Shown here in pieces: positions 11,960 through 24,199 of a DNA stretch of 64,000 nt; within the stretch, counting starts at the first letter, position 1; each line of letters starts with the position of its first letter. Under the pieces are notes generated by a model that saw only the letters and a program-made list of their open reading frames with translations, was not told the origin of the DNA and did no database searches. The stretch is from Epiperipatus broadwayi (Eukaryota; Onychophora; Udeonychophora; Euonychophora; Peripatidae), in contig JAQFVV010006545.1 of the NCBI GenBank assembly GCA_028023455.1, positions 686,001 through 750,000 of the forward strand, in the 5' to 3' direction. A program made the translations under genes and the position numbers.

Positions 11960-13062
11960 AAGATATATTTCCAGTTTTATATCATTAAAAAAAAAAAACT
12001 CCAAAAATCTTCGGAAAAGAAAAGAACTTGCTAAACTTGCCAGCATATATTCAAAGACATTTACAATTAAAATTAACTTGAAAAAAGAAAAAGAAACTTT
12101 TTAACAGGATTTTTCAAAGTAAAAAAACTTTTCTTTAACCTTTTAAAATGTATCATGATAGAATTACAATTAGCAATGAAAATATTTTATTTAATAAGTT
12201 TGTATAAAAGCCAATGTGTAAATACAAACTTGAATAGGTGCCCCTACATTAAAATCAGTCATCAAACACTAATGTTAAAATTAATTACATAAAAATGAAT
12301 TTTTATTATTGGTTTATGGCAATTCAAAAATGTTAATTTTAAATTATTATAGAGCATATCTGTGCGCTTATAAATATAGGTGTGGTCATGTAAACATGTT
12401 AGATATATGTAAATTACAATGTAATAGCACATTTTTTTGTATTATTTGAGTCAAAATCAGAATGCCAAACTTTTTTTTTAAAATCAAAATAAAGAAAACT
12501 CCAAAAGTCTTTCTAGATTGGAGAAATGAATTCGTTAGCAATAATTTTAAAAGCCATTTACAATTAAATGAAACTTGAAAAAAAAAAAAAGAAAAAAAAT
12601 TATGAAGGATTGTCAAAGAAGTAATATATATTTTTTTAAAAAAACCTTTAATTACCATTAGAAATAATGAATTAATTAATAACTTTGATTTGTAGGGGAA
12701 TAATAATATGCACACAGATGTGCAGTTTGTGTGTGTGTATATATATATATATTTACATCAAATTGTCTTGTAGAAGTATAGCATTATGGATTCATTAAGT
12801 TTATTTTTTTATAAATAATAATGTGGGCATACAAATTTGAATGAGATCATACATCAACTACATATATCTTAAAAATATTACGTATTATAAAGTGAATTAA
12901 TTTTTTATTAGTTTAAGAAAATTCTGATATGTTAATTCTAAATTATGAACTAGCATGTATGTGCTTATATAGATGTGTGGCATGTAAACATCTAGAATTA
13001 TATGTTAATTACAATATAATGGCAATTTTTTTTTGTACTATTCTAATCAAAATCAAAATATA
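11960..13062. repeat. Two-copy tandem duplication, diverged
   Basis: Copy 1 (about 11960-12462) and copy 2 (about 12478-13062) share the same ordered landmarks. These are ACTCCAAAA.TCTT, CATTTACAATTAAA followed by ACTTGAAAAAA, an interval with ACATCAA or CATCAAACAC, then TGTGCGCTTATA/TGTATGTGCTTATA, GGCATGTAAACAT or GTCATGTAAACAT, TTAATTACAAT or TAAATTACAAT, and TTTTTTTGTA. The start-to-start distance is about 500 bp and the end-to-end distance about 600 bp. Part of that difference is a TG/TA microsatellite in copy 2 (12727-12752). It is non-coding. Confidence 0.7.
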
Positions 13063-13202
13063 TTCATATTTATAGTGTATCTTAGTAGACCTTAATTTCA
13101 TATTATTATTGTTTCTATATATTAAATTTATATTTCATTATGTTATTCCATTGAATTTATTTTATCCTAAAATAGGTTTTATTTATTTACTTATCTTTTG
13201 CT

Positions 13203-13620
13203 CACAGTAACAATTATAAAGATCTTGCTCATTGAGCTGGGTTCATGCATAAATGTCAATTATATAGATTGGGGTTTATGTTTAGTGTTATGGACATACA
13301 GTATATGCTGATTTCATTAATTCTCTAACAGTGGATGGCTCAAATGTATATATCATTTAAAGTCCATGCTCTAAATTTTATTTTAGTATTAATTAGAAAT
13401 TAAGTTTATAGTTGGTCAGTACATTAATTGAAATAAATGGCCAAGGCATTGATGATGATTATCATGTTTTAGTATTCCAGCATTATTTTTTAATTGTTAT
13501 ATTCTGATGGATTTGCACCTGAGTCTGTGCATCCAAATTATTGTGTTGTATTGCTGTTCTAAGTTTGGCAGTGGCTAAATAAATATCCTGGTCTATAGTA
13601 AACACATTTCAAAACCAGTC
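13203..13620. repeat. Dispersed repeat family E, copy 1
   Basis: Matches 57693-58090 over about 400 bp. Shared ordered segments are CAGTAA...CTCATTGAGCTGGG / CTCTGAGCTAGA, TAAAGTCCATGC / TAAAGCCCATGC, TTTATAGTTGGTCAGTA / TTTATAGTTGGCCAGTA, GCATTGATGATGAT, TCCCAGCATTATT-like, and CCTGGTCTATAG / CCTGGTCTACAG. It is non-coding, and orientation and class are unknown. It abuts family F copy 2. Confidence 0.75.
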
Positions 13621-13905
13621 ATCAACAACTTAAATTAGAATTTAGATATGGAGAACACATTGCATTTACTTTTTCTGAAGCACTCATAATGTTGAAACAT
13701 TACACTTTAATTACAAATTAAAATAATATACTGTAAACATGACATCACTATTTACTTAAATGATAGTTTGTTTATTTTATTTTGCTATGTGAACTTCAAC
13801 ATTATTTACCAGAGTACTAGTGTCCAAAAAACATCTATTTGCTATTGTAGCTAACTATGTAACTGATGAATGCTGGTTCAGCATGAAATGTATCTTGGGG
13901 GTCAT
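13621..13905 (+). mobile_element. Dispersed hammerhead repeat, family F copy 2
   Basis: About 280 bp matching 10045-10345. It has no open frame. It ends with an intact-looking minimal hammerhead motif at 13863-13894. Its size and terminal ribozyme are reminiscent of the small non-autonomous retrozymes described in animals. I saw no flanking target duplication. The left edge touches repeat E. Confidence 0.75.
13852..13900 (+). ncRNA. Hammerhead ribozyme motif, type I minimal (family F)
   Basis: The core CTGATGA occupies 13863-13869. Stem II is a perfect 6-bp hairpin, ATGCTG-GTT-CAGCAT (13870-13884). GAAA is at 13885-13888. Stem III is two pairs, A13888-T1393 side and T13889-A13892, closed by the dinucleotide GT. 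The ATC site predicts cleavage after 13894. All invariant core bases are present. Stem I is short: AA(T) before the core with TT(G) after the site. A very short stem III with a two-base loop is the form seen in Penelope-like elements and animal retrozymes, where dimeric RNA can fold better than monomer. Confidence 0.7.
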
Positions 13906-15051
13906 TTGCTTTTGATTATGCTTTTATTTATATATTTTCAAAAGAATGTATTTGTGGAGGTTATTTAATACATTTATAGAAACTACTAACATTGTCCAGG
14001 AAGTTTGTGTTAACATTGGTAATAAGTAAAAATAATTTGACATTTACATTATCAAACTTTTAGAATAAATTTTCTAATGCTATCAGATTATTTTGTTGCT
14101 TTAAAAATTCCTTAATTTAAACAAAATATTTTGTAATATATTTTGTTAAAATATTAGTGAAAAAATTTGATAATTTTACAAATTTTCTATCTGTTGAATA
14201 CAGTGTCAAAATCAAGGCTTATACTTTTTAATGCTCTCAGTGTAATTTATTCATTTTTTTTAGTTTATATTTGAAATCATTTTTTTTTCTCAATTTGTTA
14301 TGCTTCAGAAGATGGTTCTTTCCATGTGGTCATTAATTATAGAAAACATTAAAAAAAATTTCCACTTGTCAAAAATCCAACAAAGTATAAAAGATTACTG
14401 AAAAAATATAATATCAAGAGTCAAAAATTGAATGATAATTACATGATGCAAAGTGGCTTCTACATAAATAAAGTCACATTTTTCTTTAAATAGATTATAT
14501 GCCCAAAAATCCTGTTAGCCAAATTAATATTTTTCATCACTAATATCAGAATTAATTCATTTACTTCTTACTTCTTTTAACCTTTTTTATATTTCATTTA
14601 TTTCATTATTCTGTCCATGTACTACAATTTCATTATAAAATCGTAAATAAAAAATCTATAAAATTCTTATGTCTTTTATTATTTTTATATTTAAACTTCA
14701 CATATGTTTTTTGAAATTTGCCTTGAAGATTTTACTCTCAAAAATAAGAGCTCACTATTTTTTCTTCCATATTCCTATGAACAACATGTACAATCCAAAT
14801 TTGTATTTTATTTTGCTTCTTACTCTTCATCAAATAATAATTAACTATCTTTATCTTTATATGCATCCTTCTACATTTTACATAATTTTTATTTTTACTG
14901 TAACTCAATATTTTTTATTTTATTAGCTTCCCATAATTTACCTACTCTGTCCCCCCATTCTGCATATTTAGCCTAAAGATTTTATTAGACTGCAACCTAG
15001 TGATCATAATTATTTAAAGCTGAAAGAGACATAAATGTTCAATAATCAGTC
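13906..15051. other. AT-rich stretch, nothing recognised
   Basis: The single longer open frame (14669-14926) is hydrophobic and has no recognisable motif, a typical result of T-rich DNA. No repeats match elsewhere. Confidence 0.5.
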
Positions 15052-17930
15052 CAGAATTTTTTTTTCTCACTGATGAAAGTTTATTTATCAAAAAAAAAAA
15101 AAAACAGATACAAATACAGTTTAAAAAAAAGGTTTACAAAGAAGTGATTACATGATAAAATGAAATCCAGGAGCAACATGGTGAAAGAGGAAGAATACAT
15201 CAAAAAGGAAAGAAAAGTGGTAATGGTGAGTAGTCCAGGCCAAAAACAATCTTTGATTGCAAGTCTGGATGCACATCCTCATTGAACGAGCGTCCACATG
15301 GATCACAAGCATTTATATGAATGAGTCCTGTGACAGAAGCTGAGTGGATGTGAGTTGGAAGATTGCCCAGTGGTCTGTGAGGAGTGGAGGTGGGGCTAAT
15401 TTGGTATCTCTGGTTTTGAGAGAGCAAGTTAGGTTCAATAGTTTTTGATTTGCTGAGTGTACTCTCTGGTGAAAAATAATAGCACATCGGAGCAGCCAGA
15501 GTGCATAGATGAGAAGAACTGATAATCTGATAGTTGCAAAGACCTGTGTTTTGATGGATCCACAGAGATTGAAGATAGTGTTCTTGGGTGATGAAAGGCA
15601 GAAGTTGATGACCATCTCACTCCAAGCATGAAGGGACATTCAAGTAGGAAGTGTTGGAAGGTTTCATTGTCAGTTTTACAGAGATGGCATAGATCAGAGA
15701 TCTTGGTGAAAGCCCTATGGTTGACTAAAAATTGATTGGTGAGAAGAAAGTGATTGATTTTGAGGAGAAAATCCAAGAAATTTTGTGTCAAGGGACCACC
15801 TTTTGAATTTGTGGATTAATTGAGCATTGTTAAGTTTGAGAAATGTAGAGGAGACAATGGAGGGGTCTATAGTCTGATTGAAAACCTCCCAATACTTTAC
15901 TTTGCTGTAGATGGAAGGTATAGCAAAGCTAGCCTTTTATAAGATGTTGGAAATGAGTGAAGTCCATGATCTGGGCTTCCCATAGGAAGGAAGAGTGTCA
16001 ATGGGAGTGATGATAATGTGCATAATATTGGCAAGAAAATGACTTATGAGCATGAGGATAACATTGTGAGTTTTCTGGATCAGGAGAGTGTCAATGGAGT
16101 GCAGGCCTAGCCCAATAAAGGTTTTTAGAAAAACCAAGTTTTTTTAGGCTGATGGCGACCACCTTTTTGCCCCAGAGAAAATGGGTACAAAGGGCATTGA
16201 TTTTGAATATGAAGGAATGTATCAGTAGAATGATGGGGGGGGTTAGTATGCTATCTTGGGAAACACTAGAAGATTGAGGAAAGTGATTTTCGCTTAAAGG
16301 GAGAGGTAGATGTCTGTGATAGTGCTGAGGGTGAATGATATGTTTTGATACAATGCAGTTTGGACCTGAACCCTCATGTCCTTAGAAGACAACATGAGAG
16401 GAAATATGAGGAATTGTGTGGCTTGGCACTGAAGATAAAAAAGATTTGTTTTCCAGAAAAAAGTGGCTAGGCCACTAATTTGTCACTGCTGAATTCCAGC
16501 CTTATGTTTTGGTGTACCAAGTGAGGATCTGTTGAAGCTTGGGGATGAGATTGAACCAGATAATTACATCATCTGCATAAGTAAGTCATTTGAATGCTTT
16601 TCCTAGCCCAGAAATGAGGATTCCAGGGAGGTCATGTTTCAGCCTGAGCAAGAGGAAATTCAGAAATGCAGTGAACAACAATGTGCTCAGCAGAGAACCT
16701 TGAGGAATGAATATATTGGGTATGAAGCTGGGGGTAGTTCTTCCATCAAGCATAACTAGGATTTCTCTGTGGAACCAGAGATTGTGGAGGATAGACAGAA
16801 GGGCCTTTGAAATGTTAAGGTCCCTGTGGATGTCAAGGAGCAGGTCAACCCTGATAGAGTCAAAGGCTTCCCAGATGTCCAGCTGGATAGTGATGGGTCT
16901 GCCACTTTGAGACCACCTAACATGCTCAGTGATCAATTTCAAGAGTGTGGCAGCCCCAAGCATTGACTGCCCCTTACAAGCAAATGTGAAGCCAAAAGGG
17001 CAGGGAGTATGAGTTGTTTTAGAGACTCTTTGATAGTGAACTCATAAGTTTTATGAGCAAGGGGGTCATCAAAATGGGCCTAAGATTCTTAAGCTCAGAA
17101 GGTGGCTGATATTTCTTAAGGAAAGAGACCAGTGCAACTGGATAGAGACCCTCGATGATGTAAATGCCTTAATCATGTTGAGGCTGATGGGGCTAGTGAA
17201 CTGACTTAAGTGAAGAAGGAACTTGGGGATAGCATGAGGACCAGGGTGGACATGGTCAGAAAAACTTTTCAGTTTGTTAAGTAGCACAGCCTGAGTGATT
17301 CCAGGGCCAGAGTTGATATGTGAGTTTGATGACATAGTAAAGGGAAAGATGTCAGCTTTAAGAAGTGTGTGCTTGTAATGGTTTTTCAAAAGAAGGAGCA
17401 ATTCCTGACCTATATAAGATTTGTTGCCAACTGTGAAGGACAAGGGAGTGGTTTCTTTCCTGTGTGAATCAAAATCCCACCCAAGGTAACTTCTGGTCCA
17501 ACAATTCTGATTCCCCACATCCCCTGGGTATGTTTGACCAAGATGTACTCAGCCAAGGCCGTTTGGACATTGTGGTATTGAATTTTCAGTTGGATGATGG
17601 TGCTAATGTCTAATGGTCCACTTTCCTGATAATTCAGTTGCTCTGCAGTTTTGTCCATTGCAACCAGCAATTTGAGTGGTCCTCAGGAATTCCAGGTGTA
17701 TTCGTGGATGGTAGCTTGCAGGATTTCCACAAATGCCATCCATGCAGAGAGGGGCTCCATTTGAAGGATCTTGATTTTATGAAGGTATATATAAATTTCT
17801 GAAAGCAGTGCTATTAGTATATTTTGTTTGTTGAGGTATAGTATTGTCCTTCTGAGGCCAAAATTTGCTGGAAGGCCAGAGTCTCTATTGCAAAAACAGG
17901 AAAATACTGAAAATGTATTAATCAACATAC
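15052..17930 (-). mobile_element. LINE with RT and zinc knuckle, GC-richer, degraded
   Basis: On the minus strand, fragments in several frames follow LINE order. A linker/RT N-part lies at 17670-17069 (HPGPHAIPKFLLHL is a degenerate form of the KxPGPDGIP-type block). The palm is at 16963-16586 with LDIWEAFDSI (motif A) and IPQGSLLSTLLF (motif B). After one in-frame TGA comes LTYADDVIIW at about 16585-16555, the catalytic YADD box. The C-terminal region (15791-15435) holds CHLC...HFLLEC, a CCHC-type knuckle. At the minus-strand 3' end AATAAA is followed by an A-rich tail (15060-15090). Multiple frameshifts show it is dead. Base composition is clearly less AT-rich than its surroundings, suggesting a younger insertion. 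The clade is not determined. Confidence 0.8.
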
Positions 17931-17939
17931 TAGTGAGCT

Positions 17940-19044
17940 AACATTTAAAAGACTTTGAGTTAAATACCTATTATATATAAATATTAATATTTTTTTTCCT
18001 TATATCAATTTGTTGAAGTAAACTATGGCAACCATTAACTACCAGAATAAAATTATTACATCGTAACAAAAGATTTTTAATCGTCCACTTTTAAAATATT
18101 TCAATCAAATCCAGCTTTTTAATTATCATTCATTAATATTTTTTTACCATTTTATCATTTTTTATAATTATTATAAAAATCAATTTTATCAAGATAACAA
18201 ATAAGTATACCAAAAACAAGAAATTCGTGGATGAAAATGTTAATATTTTTTTTTTGAAATTATGTATTCATTTTCTATTAATTTTAGCATTATATTTATT
18301 TTTTACTGGGTCACATAATACAATATTCTAATATTTTATATATATTATTCAAAAATATTACACTAACATGAAAAAATCAACTTCCTAAAATAATCCCCAT
18401 TACCCATAAGACGACTGGTCCGGTTTATACAAACGTAGTACATTTCTTATATTAACAACAGAAAAATTCTAAATATATATTTACACACACACATAGTAGT
18501 ATTTTTACTATATGTATATATTAATTCTGCTAAATTTTAATTTGTATGTGATGGCATTGAAAGAGAATGCCCGCAGCGAAATAGGTTTTCAAAACAATAG
18601 AATTTGATAATGACTTCACTGTTTTACTATTTTTTTAGTAGTCGGAAATTATACAACGTATGAAAAAATTGTCTCAGGTTTTATTTAAGTAGATATATTC
18701 ATAAGTTTAAAAAGAGTTGTTTTATAATTATAATTTGCTTACATTATGCCATTTTCTACTAGTCAGATTTTTAAAAATATAAAGTGTTTAATTTAAATAT
18801 ATATTGATTATATTTAATCATTCTTCATATGTCCCTAATATAGTAAATAGCCCAAGTCTAATTCAAGAAAAAAGTGAGAGTAAGACAAAAAAATAATAAT
18901 TTGTGGGTAATTTTCCTTATGATTATATAGATCTATTTGAGAACTGGATATCGATATTTAATATATACTAAATCTATAATCTTTCTTTAATAATTATTTT
19001 TGGAATCCTTCTAGAGCAAACATTTATTTCTGAATAATATAAAT
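17940..19044. other. AT-rich stretch, nothing recognised
   Basis: No coding signal or shared repeats. Short CA and TA runs are near 18475-18520. Confidence 0.5.
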
Positions 19045-19199
19045 ATCTATCAGAATCACATGATCACCATTTTCTCATGCTTGCTCATAACTGTTATTAA
19101 AACAGGCAAAACTCTCTATACATATTGTCACTCAGTGCAAGCCAGAGTAATCAATGGATGCCAAAATGGTTGTGCATAAAGTTCATATCTAGTACCCAC

Positions 19200-19247
19200 T
19201 CATCCAATATCCCCAGACTAGTTTCTGTCTCGTGCCCTTTATCAGCA
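19200..19247 (-). ncRNA. Hammerhead remnant, stem I strand deleted
   Basis: Read on the minus strand, the left arm of copy C keeps GAAACTAGTC followed by TGGGGATATTGGATGAG, identical to the family consensus. The core is CTGATAA instead of CTGATGA. Compared with the other arm, about 22 bases that would form the 5' strand of stem I are missing. It is predicted to be inactive. Confidence 0.45.
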
Positions 19248-19286
19248 CTACACCTAGATCCTAAGATCTATGTGCAGTTCTCTCAG

Positions 19287-19345
19287 ATCCAAGGCTTCTC
19301 ACTGATGAAGGCCACAAGCCAGAAATTAGTCTGGTGATATTGGAT
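19287..19345 (+). ncRNA. Hammerhead ribozyme motif, type I minimal (copy C)
   Basis: Core CTGATGA is at 19302-19308 and GAAA at 19322-19325. Stem II is A-GGC-CACAA-GCC-A with three G-C pairs. After GAAA comes T-TA-GTC, a two-pair stem III (A-U and U-G) with a TA loop and the preferred GUC site, cleaving after 19331. Stem I has an outer 6-bp Watson-Crick helix, ATCCAA (19287-19292) with TTGGAT (19340-19345), then an internal loop, then an inner helix TTCTCA with TGGTGA that has one mismatch. An internal loop in stem I is where natural hammerheads make tertiary contact with loop II. Confidence 0.72.
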
Positions 19346-19469
19346 GAGTAGACACTAGATTGGGGATTTCATGCACAAGCCTTCTGGCATCCATTGATTA
19401 CTCTGGCTTGCACTGAGTGGCAATAAGCATAGAGAGTTTTGTCTATTTTAATAAATCTATCAGAATCAT

Positions 19470-22069
19470 GAGGCAATAATGTACATTCTGTTCAACCTTA
19501 ATGTTTTAATAAATGTTATCAATATTATACTTTTTTTCAATAGATTTAAAATAATCTTGTATTAACAACAATCTGGGAATTTTTATAATACCATATTCAA
19601 GTAAACCATAAAATAAACTTCCAAAACATGATTATTCTTCACTTTTTGACATGTTCAATATCATCATCTGTAAAAAAAACTGAAGAATATATAATTTTGT
19701 CTTACATGTTTTGATTAGGTGTTCAAAATATTAGAAAATCATTACATTTTTAAAAATGTGTGATTTCTGATACATCAAAAAAGAGAGAGAATCCCACTGT
19801 CTTATAATAAATATGGTCAAATAACAGTATTATATTATTTTTATTTAACTGAGAAGTCTACGCAATCATGGTGAAATTTTCTAATTTCTAACTTCTAAAA
19901 TTCTGCTGCATTCTGAAATTAACTCCTTTGCTGCATCAGAATTTTTAAGTTAGTCTTCTATTCAAATGCTATTAAAATATTTATACCTGACTATCCAAAC
20001 TAATGATTGCTAAATATATTGCTTGATTTCTGGCTAAGTGAATTGACTTTGAGTTTATAAAAAGAAAAAAAAAATCATTAAAGGAAATATTTTTGAGGTT
20101 GCCAAGAAAACATAAAGGATATCCATGTATCATTCTTTGAATACCAAGATTAATATAATTAATAACATATTTAAATCTAAAAATCAAAAAGACAGAAATT
20201 CTGTTTTTATTTTTAAAAAATTCAAAATTAAGATTTCATTATCAAAACACACTTTTTAAGTCTGTTTTATGAAATCAACTATAAATTGTTTTAAATATAT
20301 ATATATTATAAATATGGAAATCAAAATTGAAGCTATATGGTGATCTAGCAACAAATTGCATTATTAAATATCTTTAGAAAATTCAGATTTAAATACATTC
20401 AACATTTAGTAGCAATCCATAGTAAGGCACAATATTTTGAGTGATAGTATTCTCACTTCTTGATCAATTATAGCACTTGCATGGAAATGGATACAATAAC
20501 ATTTAGATTTATGATTATTAAATTTATGTTAGTGTTCTAGCAAATAGGTTGTTCTGCCAATTGAAGCAGTCAATATACATTATATATACTTTTTACAAAA
20601 ATTCTGCTTTTTCCATTCTCTCTTTTCAAAGAAAATGTTAATCAGTAGATTTTAAACACTATGAATGATTATTTGTCATTGTCTTATAAAAAAATATTTG
20701 CATATATTTTTTGTTTTTCCTATCTATTCAATATTATTGGTTTTATTATCAAACATTTGTTCATTATAATGTTTACAATTGCTATTTTAGATACATCTCT
20801 TTTTTCTCTTTAATTATACTGCATTGTATTCTCATAATCATTTTGATGTCAGTTAGATTCACCAATATATGGCTTTCAACATGCATTTGGAATTCCATAG
20901 ATATTTTTTTTTATTTTTTATCTTTCAAGTTTATGTTTTGTAAAGTTTAGAATTCCTTAATGTCTATGCCATTGAAAAACTATTCTGATATTGATTGCAG
21001 ATATTCTTTAGTTTGTCTATCACCCATTGCCTATATGGATAAACTACAGTAAACTTCATTTTTATATTGTTTTTTGGGGTTCTATTTATTGTTTTTTCTT
21101 TTAAATATAATAAAGTTGTTTTAAATAATTTGTGGAATGTCTTTGTTATCATTAACAATGTAGGTTTTTTTCCAAAAAATTTATTCAATAGATATATTTC
21201 TGTCATAAATAAGTTAATACTAAAAATTTATTACATTTGTATAAAAAGAAAACTGTAAATATAATTTTCTTACCAATCAAGTGGAGAAAGTAAGTTATAT
21301 AAAAATAGTTAATTGAAACACTTTGTGGTCATGTTTGCATCTAATTGGTTGATCATCTTAACTTCAGTAATCACAAAACTAAGAGAATTCATTTCATTCT
21401 TGTAGTAATATTTCCAAGCCCCTTTGAAATAAAGTTGAAAATAATGCCACACAAAATGGTTTGTTCTGCGTCAAAACTTTACTTTATTATTAACAACTAA
21501 ATATATTTGAAAAAATATTAAAAAGTTTCAATTTTACTGAAGTCATTTACAATTCTAGAGAATCAAGGAAGTAGTCCCAACATAAATAACTACCAATAAA
21601 ATGCTATTATGACAAATTTTCTTTTAAACATAAAATTGAAGTTTATACACTCTATGTAACACTAATTATTTTATATATAATGTACAATATCATTATGAAT
21701 AAACTCCTGTATTTAGCTATATTGCACAAACTTTCCAATTATTCAAGTCAATGTGACCAATTTAATGAATCCAATATATAAGTTCTAATAATTTTACAAT
21801 ACTTTTTCTGAATTTTGTTAGCAATAAAGATCTATATTTACAGAATTTTTGCTTCTATAAAACTAATTAAGACATTTGGGTAATCACTTATTTACAAATC
21901 AAGCTATTTAATATTTATTTTTGAAAAAAAACTTTGCTATAGTGTATAACAAGGTTATTTTATAATAGTTGTTGTAAGTTTTATTTTTATAAAGTCTATT
22001 TTTATAAAGTAAAACAATATAATGTTTTCTAATTCCATGTTCCACAACTTCAGAATAGTCTATTTTCCT
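19470..22069. other. AT-rich stretch, nothing recognised
   Basis: Several short hydrophobic open frames occur on both strands, none with recognisable motifs and most overlapping each other. I see no RNA gene and no repeat shared with other parts of the window. Confidence 0.5.
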
Positions 22070-22330
22070 AAAACTCTAAGATCAGGCATCATAACGTCAT
22101 GAAACTGTATATTCCTACATATCCAAGATCAAAAGCCATAACTTCATTGATCTTTATTTTATTGAGATCAAATTCTCAACTTCATGAAATTCTATCATTT
22201 TAAATCCCTAAAAATCAGAAAGCACAACTTTGTGGCTTCTATAGTAATAAGTGTCTAATATCGGATGTCACAACTTCATTGGGATCCTCTATCAAACAAG
22301 TTTCTATAGTTCTAAATCCAGCATATAGTT
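22070..22330. repeat. Decayed short tandem array, about 55-60 bp unit
   Basis: Four to five imperfect repeats can be aligned by the phrase AAxCCxxxAATCAG followed by CATAACTTCAT or CACAACTTCAT and then a pyrimidine-rich stretch with TTCTAT. The instances start near 22085, 22128, 22178, 22215 and 22258. Units vary in length and have diverged strongly. It is non-coding. Confidence 0.45.
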
Positions 22331-23592
22331 AGTCTTTCCCATTTCAATATTACATAGATCTATATTAATTTCATTCATCTGGATACTCTTGCCATAGTTT
22401 AAATGATTAAATATTATGAATATATTTTAAATGCTAACAGTTTAATTTGTACCTCTTTTTGAAAAGTGATTAAAATATCTCCTTCATTTTAAAATATCAT
22501 CATTATAAAAAAAATGATTAGTATTATGTTTGGTAACTTTATAAAATATTTGATAATGAAATTAATGAAAGCATGCATTATACAAACATGCCAATAAGTA
22601 CCCTATTTAATCAAATCACCGATCCATCAAAATAAAGAAACGTTATTTTGGCCTTAAAAAGTTTAATTTATGCTGACTAGAATGAAATTCTATTTAATTT
22701 TCAGTTGATTTATGAATTTATCTCATTATTTATTATTGTCTAAGTTATAGTACTTCTAAAAAGCTTAGATGGAAATAGAAATTGATTTTCATTTTTTGTC
22801 AATACTAATCAGTCTTAACAATAGCAGCTAGAAATTTAAATATTATTTGATAGCTGAGTATTTTATCAATGTATGTTAAAAATACCAGATCAAATGAGTT
22901 TTGGCAAACAATTACATTTGTTTTAGCATATCTCGTTGTGATAAATTTTAAACATTCTTTTATTTTTTGTTTAATTAACATTTAAAGTAATGTTTATCAA
23001 TAAATTGTATTTAATAAATTAAGCTAATAAGTTATTTTTTAATTGCATTAATACATTATATTAATTTTGTTTCATTTTTTAAACAATATTTACTAATAAA
23101 TTACATTTAAATTAGGCTACTAGATTACCTTTAATTTTGTTTAATTAGTAATTTTAAACTCTTTTAAAATAAAAAAAAATTTTTAAGCAATAAGTTTTAA
23201 TCTCTCTTATTCATGCATAACATTTTATGTACACTTTTTTTAAACCACAATTTTTCCTTTTTTTTTTATAGACAAGAAAAATAATTCCTAAGCATTTTGT
23301 ATAAACTAATATCGTTATATACGTCTGATGATAGTTGGTTCTATCATAATGCATCAATGGGAACATTTGCCTTCTTCAAAGCTTTGTTTATATAATTTAA
23401 AAGTGTTTTGAACTTAGAAATTTTATTTATAATGATGACTGTTTGAAAACAAGTAAAATAACTAAATAACAAATAAGATTTGGTCGCAATTAGTGGTAAA
23501 TTTTCCATTACTTATTACACTTTTAATACAATTTATTCTGACATCATTATAATAAACTATACTTAGTATTAATCTAATTATAAGTTTAGTTG

Positions 23593-23595
<3 letters not shown>
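22331..23595. other. AT-rich stretch, nothing recognised
   Basis: No open frame or shared repeat was recognised. Confidence 0.5.

Positions 23596-23623
<28 letters not shown>
23596..23623. repeat. (GA)n microsatellite
   Basis: Fourteen uninterrupted GA units. Confidence 0.95.
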
Positions 23624-23992
23624 TCAGTGAATATTCAAGCATTCAAGTTCCAACATGTGCATAATAATTCCATTTAATTATTCATACTTTTTTTTTATTT
23701 TACTCAGTTGATATTCTTTGCCACTGCATAAAATATTGCAATTATCTAATTTTATAGTGAGTGGATAAAAGAAAACAGAAAAATATTACTAAAGTGGATG
23801 GTTATATAAGCTTAAAATATATAATGAAAATAAAATTATCAATAAATAAAACATATTCAAATATGAAAATAACAATGAATGTATAAATGACCATTTGCAG
23901 AAGTTAGCAAACAAAGTAAATATATCTATTATTGATTTATCCTGGCAGCAATTTGTATCAGATTACTTGTACATTTTCCATTGCTTTATTCA

Positions 23993-24191
23993 TTACTACT
24001 ACTACTACTGCTGCTACTGCTACTGCTACTACTGCTGCTACTTCTACTGCTACTGCTGCTACTACTACTACTACTACTGCTGCTGCTACTGTTACTGCTA
24101 CTGCTACTGCTGCTGCTGCAGCTGCTGCTACTACTACTAATAATAATAATAATGATGATGATGATGATGATAATAATAATAGTAATAATAA
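23993..24191. repeat. Compound trinucleotide repeat (ACT/GCT/AAT/GAT)
   Basis: About 200 bp of trinucleotides drift from ACT through GCT to AAT and GAT. All forward frames are open, giving poly-Leu, poly-Thr/Ala and poly-Tyr/Cys strings. There is no start context or flanking domain, so I treat it as a microsatellite and not as a gene. It ends exactly at the left target duplication of the element at 24200. Confidence 0.9.
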
Positions 24192-24199
24192 TTCTGTTC
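24192..24199. repeat. 8-bp target-site duplication, left
   Basis: TTCTGTTC directly precedes the left inverted terminus. The identical 8-mer follows the right terminus at 25879-25886. Confidence 0.85.

Larger units (their letters stand above)
19059..19454. mobile_element. Foldback hammerhead element, copy C (best copy)
   Basis: A near-palindromic element of 396 bp. The left arm runs from TGATCACCATTTTCTCATGC through AACAGGCAAAACTCTC, AGTGCAAGCCAGAGTAATCA and CTCATCCAATATCCCCAGAC. The right arm is its reverse complement from about 19330 to 19454 and is truncated at the outer end after TTTTAATA. The centre is CTAGATCCTAAGATCTA. The element is flanked by the perfect direct repeat ATCTATCAGAATCA at 19045-19058 and 19455-19468. 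A 14-bp duplication is longer than cut-and-paste transposons make and fits target-primed reverse transcription. The ribozyme motif sits in the right arm, and a copy lacking its stem I strand sits in the left arm. Confidence 0.85.

Noticed and set aside
23320-23352. CTGATGATAG...CTATCA hairpin
   Set aside because: A hairpin exists, but the sequence after it is TAAT and not GAAA, and the hairpin overlaps the core bases.
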